Shown here one piece after another: positions 1-5,134 of a DNA stretch of 5,508 nt. A model generated the notes under the pieces. That model had not been told where the DNA came from and ran no database searches. It was given only the letters and a program-made list of their open reading frames with translations. Source of the stretch: Pseudomonadota bacterium (GTDB lineage Bacteria > Pseudomonadota > Alphaproteobacteria > Rickettsiales > SXRF01); contig JAGWLJ010000115.1 of NCBI GenBank assembly GCA_028873275.1, positions 1-5,508 on the forward strand, given 5' to 3'. Position numbers and translations under genes: made by a program. Each line of letters starts with the position of its first letter. The first letter of the stretch is position 1.

Positions 1-106
1 CTCCGAAGCAGGCGACGATATAGGAAGCGACCACGAGAGCAACATCGTAATGCCCCTTTTCCACAGGCTCAGGAATTGCCCCGTTTATAAAAAAATTCTC
101 CAACAT
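1..106 (-). CDS. N-terminus of probable MHYT-domain membrane sensor (partial)
   Basis: Reading the reverse strand from an ATG at 106-104 gives 35 codons open to the window edge: MLENFFINGAIPEPVEKGHY followed by DVALVVASYIVACFG. A short soluble start, then a His-Tyr pair and a hydrophobic helix (about residues 21-35), is how MHYT-domain integral membrane proteins usually begin. In that family the MHYT module is often joined to GGDEF/EAL or histidine kinase domains and is proposed to sense a diatomic gas through a bound metal. The output domain lies outside the window, so its function cannot be told. The start is uncertain: AGTAGG abuts the ATG with almost no spacing, and the in-frame TTG at 103-101 or the TTG at 133-131 are alternatives. 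An in-frame stop lies just upstream of the latter. It is divergent from the chemotaxis operon and shares its control region. Family assignment is by pattern only. Confidence 0.6.
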   Translation of the reverse strand, partial: MLENFFINGAIPEPVEKGHYDVALVVASYIVACFG

Positions 107-119
107 CCTACTAATGCCG

Positions 120-143
120 TCAACTATACTCAACTTTTAGTTG
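120..143. repeat. TCAACT direct repeat plus inverted copy, operator-like
   Basis: TCAACT occurs at 120-125 and again at 130-135, exactly one helical turn (10 bp) apart. It is followed by AGTTG at 139-143, the reverse complement of CAACT (131-135), with a TTT spacer. The cluster sits just upstream of the candidate + strand -35 and just inside the candidate - strand transcript. That is a suitable place for a transcription factor to activate one direction and block the other. No regulator is identified. Confidence 0.4.
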
Positions 144-173
144 CATTATTATTATGGGTAATTTAATAATCAA
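141..173. repeat. AT-rich imperfect palindrome spanning both candidate promoters
   Basis: The arms are ATTATTATTA (145-154) and TAAT-TT-AATAAT (159-170). They are complementary except for the two-base TT insert, around a TGGG centre (155-158). TTG (141-143) and CAA (171-173) extend the symmetry with a one-base offset. The same bases form the candidate -35 and -10 elements on both strands, so the palindrome may be a promoter pair, an operator, or both. Confidence 0.5.
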
Positions 174-199
174 CGAAATTCTGATTGTTTCTTCTGCCC

Positions 200-205
200 A
201 AGGAG
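200..205 (+). promoter_or_regulatory. Ribosome binding site that sets the STAS start
   Basis: AAGGAG lies six bases before the GTG at 212-214. This spacing favours GTG 212 over the upstream TTG at 185, which is followed by this very site, and over ATG 224, which is 18 bases away. Confidence 0.85.
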
Positions 206-211
206 TTTGCT

Positions 212-514
212 GTGCAGATTGCCATGCGCCACACTGCTGAAACCTGCGATGTTACGCTGAGCGGCACCTTCACCTTCAGCGATTCCACAGCCTTTCGTGA
301 TGTCCTGGCGCAGATCGGCGAGCCGAAGGTTCAGCGTGTTGTATTGCATATGGCAAAGGTGGAATTTGTTGACTCGGCGGCGCTGGGCATGCTGCTTCTG
401 GCTAATGATGAGGCTGCCAAGTACCAGAAGTCATTAATTATTAACGGCCCTACCGGTCAGGTAAGAAAAATGTTCGATCTGGCGAGATTCAACACATTGT
501 TTACCATCAGTTGA
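212..514 (+). CDS. Single-domain STAS protein (anti-anti-sigma-like), head of che operon
   Basis: This is a 100-residue protein consisting of one STAS domain, the fold of SpoIIAA-type anti-sigma factor antagonists. The motif DSAALG (residues 54-59) matches the loop before the helix that carries the phosphorylatable serine in that family, here Ser55 (codon 374-376). A beta strand VVLHMAKVEFV precedes it and a helix LGMLLLANDEAAK follows. The C-terminal GQVRKMFDLARFNTLFTI is typical of the last helix and strand. No membrane segment or extra domain is present. The GTG start is chosen from the AAGGAG six bases upstream. It lies 88 bp before cheA on the same strand. No anti-sigma kinase or PP2C phosphatase gene is visible, so a classical partner-switch role is unsupported here. 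A role modulating CheA or a receiver, as reported for CheS of Sinorhizobium meliloti, is an inference from position. Confidence 0.88.
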   Translation: MQIAMRHTAETCDVTLSGTFTFSDSTAFRDVLAQIGEPKVQRVVLHMAKVEFVDSAALGMLLLANDEAAKYQKSLIINGPTGQVRKMFDLARFNTLFTIS

Positions 515-515
515 T

Positions 516-579
516 ATCATGGTTCGGTAACCCTTCATGTGAGAATTCTGTACTCCCGCGCCGGTGTATTCTCCATGAT
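516..579 (+). other. Possible branched RNA hairpin between the STAS gene and cheA
   Basis: ATCATG (516-521) can pair with CATGAT (574-579). Inside it, GAGAAT (541-546) pairs with ATTCTC (568-573), with possible further pairing of 550-553 to 564-567. Separately, GGTT (521-524) pairs with AACC (529-532) around a four-base loop. No U-tract follows, so this is not a standard intrinsic terminator. It could attenuate, process or stabilise the mRNA ahead of cheA. Folding was judged by eye only. Confidence 0.3.
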
Positions 580-602
580 CATGCTAAGGATGATGCACAG
601 CG

Positions 603-3224
603 ATGGATGATCTGGTCAACGAATTCATTACTGAAACAATGGAAAGTCTGGCACTGCTGGATAGCGAGCTGGTCAAGCTTGAGCAAAATCCAGGTGATGA
701 AGCCATTCTCGGCAACATCTTCCGCATCGTGCATACGATTAAGGGGACATGCGGTTTTCTGGGATTGCCGCGATTGGAGTCGGTGGCGCATGCGGCTGAG
801 AATGTGCTGGGAAAAATCCGCGATAAAAAACTGGACGCGTCGCCGCAGGCAATCAGCCTTGTATTGCGATCGCTGGACGCCATCAAGATGCTAGTCGAGC
901 ATTTGAGCCAACATGGAAGCGAAGCGACGGGTGATGATGCGGGACTGATCGCAGAGCTCAATGCCTTTGCCGAAGGCAAAACCACACCTGTTACAGAGGT
1001 GGCAAATAGTGCGTCGGAGGATCTGTCGGGTTTCTTCAAGGGAGATGACGATCTTGATGCGTTGATTGCTGCACAGGGTGCTTCAGCTTTGCCTCCTTCT
1101 GCCTCGCCGATCCCCCCTACGGTCGCCGCCCCTGCTCCTGCTGTGACCAAAAAGGAAGAAACCAGGGATGCCAGTGGTGGCGGTGCTACACAGTCCATAC
1201 GCGTCAATCTTGACGTGCTAGAGCATCTGATGCAGACGGTCAGCGAGCTGGTGCTGGCTCGCAACCAGCTGCTGCAGGTGGCCCGAACCAAGGAAGACCG
1301 CGATTTCCTGACGCCGCTCCAACACCTGAGCCATGTCACTACCGAGTTGCAGGAAGGTGTAATGAAGACCCGCATGCAGCCAATCAGTAACGCCTGGTCG
1401 AAATTCCCGCGGCTGGTGCGCGACCTGTCACTCGAGCTGGGCAAGAAAATCGAACTGACCATGATCGGCGAGCATACCGAGCTTGACCGCCAGCTGCTTG
1501 AGCTGATCAAGGATCCGTTGACGCATATGGTGCGCAACTCTTGTGATCACGGCTTGGAGAAGCCAGCAGACCGTGTGGCGGCCGGCAAGTCGGAAACAGG
1601 CAATGTGACGCTTTCGGCCTATCATGAGGGCGGCCATATCATCATCGATATTGAAGATGACGGTCGCGGGCTCAATCTCGAACGGATTAAGCAGAAAGCA
1701 CTGGCCAATGGCGTCGCCACGCAGGCCGATATCGACAACATGAGCGACCAGCAGATCATGCAATTCATTTTTGCCGCAGGATTTTCCACAGCCGAAAAGG
1801 TGACTGCCGTTTCGGGCCGTGGCGTCGGCATGGACGTGGTGCGCACCAATATTGAAAAAATGGGCGGTTCTATCGAATTATCTTCGCAGTTCGGCAGAGG
1901 GTCAAAATTCTCCATACGTATCCCGCTGACGCTAGCCATCGTATCGGTATTGATCGTCGAGGCGCACGGCGAGAAATTCGCCGTGCCGCAGATCAATGTC
2001 ACGGAACTGGTACGCGTGGGGCCTGGCAGCGAGTATGCCATCGAATCGATTCATGGCGCGCCGGTGCTGCGCCTGCGTGAGCAGTTGCTGCCGCTGGGAG
2101 CGCTAAGCGAAATCCTCAAGCTGCAACCGCCAGCCGACTGGACGCAGAAGACCGCCTTTATCGCCGTATGTAAGGCGGGCAATGTCGATTTCGGCATTAT
2201 CGTCGATCGCGTGCATGACATGGAGGAGATAGTCGTCAAGCCGGTCGGTGGCATGCTCAAATCCATCCCGCTCTATGCCGGCAATACGATCCTCGGCGAT
2301 GGCAATGTAATCATGATTCTTGACCCGGGCAGCCTGGCCCGCGAAATCAGTGACGTGCAGTTCGGTGAGCAGCGCGCTACCGGGCAGTCGGAAGAAGCCA
2401 GTATCCCGGAGAACCACATCGGCTTCCTGCTGGTATCCGCCGGACAGGGCGCGCCCAAGGCGGTGCCACTGGAGCTGGTATTGCGCCTGGAAGAGATAGA
2501 AGCAAAATCAATCGAGCAGGCAGGTGGCGATCCGGTAGTGCAGTACCGCGGCGGATTAATGCAGCTGACCATGCTCGATGCAGCTATGACATTGCCCGCA
2601 GAGGGGGTGGTGAAGGTGATTGTCTTTCAGTACGATAAAAAAACCATTGGTCTTGTGGTGGAATCGATCATTGACATCACCCATGCAGCGTTTGAGTTGC
2701 AGATGCAGTCGAAGGAAAAAGGCTATCTGGGCAGCATGATTATCAACGGCCAGACCGCTGATGTGGTTGATATCAGCCAACTGATCGGCAGCAGTATCGG
2801 TATGGTTGATCTATCCGCGGTCGATGCACAAAAAGCCAAAGAAAGCAATCTGCTGCTGGTCGAGGATAGTCCATTCTTCCGCAATATCACCCAGCCCTTC
2901 CTGGCGGCGGTCGGCTACCGGGTCGCCATTGCCGAAAATGGGGCCAAGGCGCTGCAGTTAATGAAAGAGGATCCTTCAAAATTCCATCTGGTCATCACCG
3001 ATATTGAGATGCCGGTGATGAACGGTTTCGAATTAGCCCGCGCCTGCAAAGCCAATTCCGAGTTATCGCGCATTCCTCTTATTGCCTACACTTCCAAGGT
3101 CGGTACCGAAATACAAAAAAAATGCCAGGATGCCGGCATTGGCGCATGCATCGCCAAGACCGATCGTGAAGGGCTGCTCGAAGCGCTTTCGCGCATCAGC
3201 GGAATGGTGAAGGAGGCGGCATGA
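603..3224 (+). CDS. cheA: CheA-type hybrid histidine kinase with C-terminal receiver
   Basis: This 873-residue cytoplasmic chemotaxis kinase autophosphorylates with ATP and passes phosphate to response regulators. Domains in order: HPt about 1-105 with phospho-acceptor His44 in HTIKGTCGFLG; Pro/Ala-rich linker 106-195 without a recognisable P2 domain; P3 dimerisation about 196-262; ATPase about 263-443 with N-box HMVRNSCDHGLE (Asn312, Asp315, His316), G1 DDGRG (352-356) and G2 SGRGVGMD (404-411); CheW-like P5 about 444-585; a second, diverged CheW-like module about 604-735; receiver about 748-868 with Glu754/Asp755, phospho-acceptor Asp800, Thr830 and Lys852. All catalytic residues appear intact. 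A stop lies in frame just upstream (591-593), which fixes ATG 603. AAGGA at 586-590 is 12 bases away, a long spacing, so translation may be modest. The gene overlaps cheW by four bases. CheA with a receiver is known in several lineages, including Alphaproteobacteria. Confidence 0.97.
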   Translation: MDDLVNEFITETMESLALLDSELVKLEQNPGDEAILGNIFRIVHTIKGTCGFLGLPRLESVAHAAENVLGKIRDKKLDASPQAISLVLRSLDAIKMLVEHLSQHGSEATGDDAGLIAELNAFAEGKTTPVTEVANSASEDLSGFFKGDDDLDALIAAQGASALPPSASPIPPTVAAPAPAVTKKEETRDASGGGATQSIRVNLDVLEHLMQTVSELVLARNQLLQVARTKEDRDFLTPLQHLSHVTTELQEGVMKTRMQPISNAWSKFPRLVRDLSLELGKKIELTMIGEHTELDRQLLELIKDPLTHMVRNSCDHGLEKPADRVAAGKSETGNVTLSAYHEGGHIIIDIEDDGRGLNLERIKQKALANGVATQADIDNMSDQQIMQFIFAAGFSTAEKVTAVSGRGVGMDVVRTNIEKMGGSIELSSQFGRGSKFSIRIPLTLAIVSVLIVEAHGEKFAVPQINVTELVRVGPGSEYAIESIHGAPVLRLREQLLPLGALSEILKLQPPADWTQKTAFIAVCKAGNVDFGIIVDRVHDMEEIVVKPVGGMLKSIPLYAGNTILGDGNVIMILDPGSLAREISDVQFGEQRATGQSEEASIPENHIGFLLVSAGQGAPKAVPLELVLRLEEIEAKSIEQAGGDPVVQYRGGLMQLTMLDAAMTLPAEGVVKVIVFQYDKKTIGLVVESIIDITHAAFELQMQSKEKGYLGSMIINGQTADVVDISQLIGSSIGMVDLSAVDAQKAKESNLLLVEDSPFFRNITQPFLAAVGYRVAIAENGAKALQLMKEDPSKFHLVITDIEMPVMNGFELARACKANSELSRIPLIAYTSKVGTEIQKKCQDAGIGACIAKTDREGLLEALSRISGMVKEAA
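3210..3216 (+). promoter_or_regulatory. Strong ribosome binding site for cheW inside cheA
   Basis: AAGGAGG lies in the last codons of cheA, four bases before the cheW ATG. It is the strongest Shine-Dalgarno sequence in the operon. This fits the general need for CheW in amounts comparable to or above CheA. Confidence 0.8.
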
Positions 3225-3691
3225 CACAGGCGGTTGCAGAAATTGCGGCGGAAGAATGCAAGCTGGTCACTCTGCGGGTGGGAAAGCAGCTGCTGGGCAT
3301 TCCCGTTACCCATGTGCGTGATGTACTGAAAAACGCCAGAATCGCTCCTGTGCCGCTGGCTTCTGCTGAAGTGTTGGGAGCAATGAACCTGCGTGGCCGC
3401 GTTGTTACCGTGGTCGACATGCGCATACGCCTCCATCTTGGCCCTATGCCAGAAGATGTCGCTCCCATGTTTATCGTCACCGAATGCAGAGGGGAATATT
3501 TCGGCCTACGGGTCGATGCCATAGGCGAAGTGCTTACCCTGACGGCGGTCGACATCGAAAAAAAACCTGCCAACCTGAAGTCGCCCTGGCGTGACGTTGC
3601 CTCCGGCATATACCGCCTGCCGGAGGAGCTGCTGGTGGTGGTGGATCTGGAAGCGCTGCTGGCGACAGGCCATAACGAAGAGAAAGGTTGA
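3221..3691 (+). CDS. cheW: CheW coupling protein
   Basis: This 156-residue protein is a single CheW domain, which links chemoreceptors to the P5 domain of CheA in the signalling array. After a short N-terminal tail the first strand is CKLVTLRVGKQLLGIPV (13-29), followed by HVRDVLKNARIAPVPL. The family hallmark NLRGRVVTVVDMR is at 56-68. The second half carries FIVTECRGEYFGLRVDAIGE (84-103) and ends in the strand LLVVVDLEALL. Length is normal for CheW. The start overlaps the cheA stop in an ATGA arrangement and has a strong AAGGAGG four bases upstream, so translation is both coupled and independently primed. No receiver or other fused domain is present. Being in the same operon, it most likely serves the CheA encoded next to it. 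Confidence 0.96.
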   Translation: MTQAVAEIAAEECKLVTLRVGKQLLGIPVTHVRDVLKNARIAPVPLASAEVLGAMNLRGRVVTVVDMRIRLHLGPMPEDVAPMFIVTECRGEYFGLRVDAIGEVLTLTAVDIEKKPANLKSPWRDVASGIYRLPEELLVVVDLEALLATGHNEEKG

Positions 3692-3696
3692 TCAAT

Positions 3697-4068
3697 ATGA
3701 TGTCATGCCTGATCGTGGACGATTCCAAAGTAGTGCGCACCCTGGCACGCCGCATGGTCGAACCGATGGGGTTCACCGTGCAGGAAGCCGAGAACGGCGA
3801 AGCGGCGCTGGTCTGCTGTCGCAGCGCCATGCCGGATTGCATTCTACTCGACTGGCACATGCCGGTGATGGATGGACTCCAGTTCCTCAAGCAGCTGCGT
3901 GTCATGGACTCGGGCTCGCGTCCGAAAGTGATCTTCTGTACCACTGAGACGGAACTTCAACACATTCAGGAGGCGCTGGCTTCCGGCGCTGATGAATACG
4001 TCATGAAGCCATTCGACGCCGGTATTCTCAAGGACAAGCTGATACAGACGGGCATTTTAAATGGATAG
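3697..4068 (+). CDS. cheY: CheY-like single-domain response regulator
   Basis: This is a 123-residue stand-alone receiver with no output domain, the form of chemotaxis regulators that act by protein binding, classically at the flagellar switch. The acidic pair is Asp8/Asp9 in CLIVDDSKVVR, the phospho-acceptor is Asp52 in LLDWHMPVMDG, the switch threonine is Thr82 in FCTTETE, and the conserved lysine is Lys104 in VMKPFD. ATG 3697 is chosen because AAAGG (3683-3687) lies nine bases upstream; ATG 3700 and TTG 3688 are possible but less well placed. It begins five bases after cheW and overlaps cheB by eight. CheA is its expected phosphodonor. Whether it drives the motor, another output, or only drains phosphate cannot be told from sequence. 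Confidence 0.94.
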   Translation: MMSCLIVDDSKVVRTLARRMVEPMGFTVQEAENGEAALVCCRSAMPDCILLDWHMPVMDGLQFLKQLRVMDSGSRPKVIFCTTETELQHIQEALASGADEYVMKPFDAGILKDKLIQTGILNG

Positions 4069-5134
4069 CTCTTCTCTCAAAGCCTCGGTTGCCCCGGTTC
4101 GCGTGATGCTCGTGGATGATTCAGCAGTAGTGCGTGGTATGATCGCGCAGACTCTGGCGCCGGATGCCACCATCGTTGCCACCGCGGCTAACGGGGCGCA
4201 GGCCATTCCGTTGGCCACGCAGCACCGCCCAGACGTTATCGTGCTCGATGTCGAAATGCCGGAGATGGATGGATTGACGGCTTTACCCAAACTGCTCGAA
4301 GCCTCGCCGAATACACGCATCATCATGGCTTCAACGTTAACCCAGCGCAATGCCGACATTAGCTTGCAGGCTCTCTCGCTGGGCGCTTGCGATTACATTG
4401 CCAAGCCTACCTCCATGGGCGGCGGTACCGTGCTGCAAGATTTTCAGCGCGAGCTGCGCCAAAAAGTGATGGCGCTGGGATCGGCGCGAAAAACGCATGT
4501 GGTAACGATCCCGAAGCCTGTGGCGGTTGCTTCTGCGCCGGCACGCCGCATGCTGGTAAGGGCTATTGCCATTGCTTCTTCCACAGGCGGGCCCCAGGCA
4601 TTGATGACGGTGCTGGGAGGACTCAAGGGAAAATTTCTTGATATCCCCATCTTCATTACGCAGCATATGCCGCCGATGTTCACGACGATACTGGCCGATC
4701 ATCTGACCAGAGCCTCTGGCCGGCCCTGTCATGAATGCAAAGACGGTGAGGTTGTCCAGCCAGGCCGCATCTATCTGGCTCCCGGCGATTTTCATATGAC
4801 GGTGGAAAAGCAGGGTGGTGCCATTATCGCATATACCAATCAGCAGCCGGCGGAGAATTTCTGCCGTCCTGCCGCCGACCCCATGCTGCGCTCGCTCAGT
4901 ACCGCCTATGGCTCCGGCTTGTTGACCCTTGTATTGACCGGCATGGGATCGGACGGGCTGGAAGGCGCCAAGGCCGTCACGGCGGCAGGCGGTGCCGTTA
5001 TTGCGCAGGATGAGGCAACCAGCGTCGTCTGGGGCATGCCACGCGCGGTGGCGGAGAAAGGCCTTTGTCGTGCCGTGCTGCCGCTTTCGGAAATCGCTTC
5101 TTATATTATCAAAGCGACTGGCCATGCGCTCTGA
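4061..5134 (+). CDS. cheB: CheB protein-glutamate methylesterase/glutaminase
   Basis: This 357-residue protein removes methyl groups from receptor glutamates, and deamidates receptor glutamines, to reset sensitivity. The receiver (about 12-130) has Asp19/Asp20 in MLVDDSAVVRG, phospho-acceptor Asp63 in VLDVEMPEMDG, Ser91/Thr92 in MASTLT and Lys115 in IAKP. A linker of about 40 residues follows. The esterase domain (about 166-350) has the catalytic triad Ser174 in ASSTGG, His202 in ITQHMPP and Asp298 in TGMGSDG, all intact. The length is normal for the family. The ATG lies within the end of cheY, giving an eight-base overlap. No Shine-Dalgarno sequence is evident in the preceding bases, so translation probably depends on ribosomes finishing cheY. 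Phosphorylation of the receiver by CheA is expected to activate the esterase. Confidence 0.97.
   Translation: MDSSSLKASVAPVRVMLVDDSAVVRGMIAQTLAPDATIVATAANGAQAIPLATQHRPDVIVLDVEMPEMDGLTALPKLLEASPNTRIIMASTLTQRNADISLQALSLGACDYIAKPTSMGGGTVLQDFQRELRQKVMALGSARKTHVVTIPKPVAVASAPARRMLVRAIAIASSTGGPQALMTVLGGLKGKFLDIPIFITQHMPPMFTTILADHLTRASGRPCHECKDGEVVQPGRIYLAPGDFHMTVEKQGGAIIAYTNQQPAENFCRPAADPMLRSLSTAYGSGLLTLVLTGMGSDGLEGAKAVTAAGGAVIAQDEATSVVWGMPRAVAEKGLCRAVLPLSEIASYIIKATGHAL

Larger units (their letters stand above)
107..211. promoter_or_regulatory. Divergent AT-rich control region
   Basis: This 105-bp gap lies between the start of the - strand MHYT-type gene and the GTG start of the STAS gene. It is much richer in A and T than the genes. 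On the + strand TTGCAT (141-146) and AATAAT (165-170) are 18 bp apart. On the - strand TTGATT (173-168) and AATAAT (150-145) are 17 bp apart. Both would be modest sigma-70-like promoters, with leaders of roughly 30-35 bases to the respective starts. A TATACT at 125-130 also resembles a -10 but has no convincing -35. No sigma-54 or sigma-28 consensus was recognised. The promoter call is inference from hexamer matches. Confidence 0.45.

Noticed and set aside
55..66. TTTTCCACAGG resembling a DnaA box
   Set aside because: It is a single imperfect match inside the coding part of the - strand gene. No cluster of boxes or dnaA/dnaN context exists.
125..130. TATACT as the -10 of the + strand promoter
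   Set aside because: The -10 match is good, but the bases 17 upstream (AACATC region) do not resemble a -35. The 141-170 pair is better placed. It remains a weak alternative.
185..211. Upstream TTG start adding nine residues to the STAS protein
   Set aside because: The AAGGAG ribosome site lies inside this stretch, six bases before GTG 212, and the nine residues add nothing to the STAS domain.
541..573. GAGAAT/ATTCTC hairpin as an intrinsic terminator after the STAS gene
   Set aside because: The loop is long, the stem is weak, and no run of T follows. It would also separate the STAS gene from an operon it appears to belong to.
511..894. 127-codon + strand frame overlapping the start of cheA
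   Set aside because: The product is rich in Trp, Arg and Cys with no family resemblance, and cheA in another frame accounts for this stretch.
584..1537. 317-codon open frame on the - strand opposite cheA
   Set aside because: The product is a serine-rich, low-complexity composition typical of an antisense shadow. The + strand frame here encodes clear CheA HPt and P3 domains.
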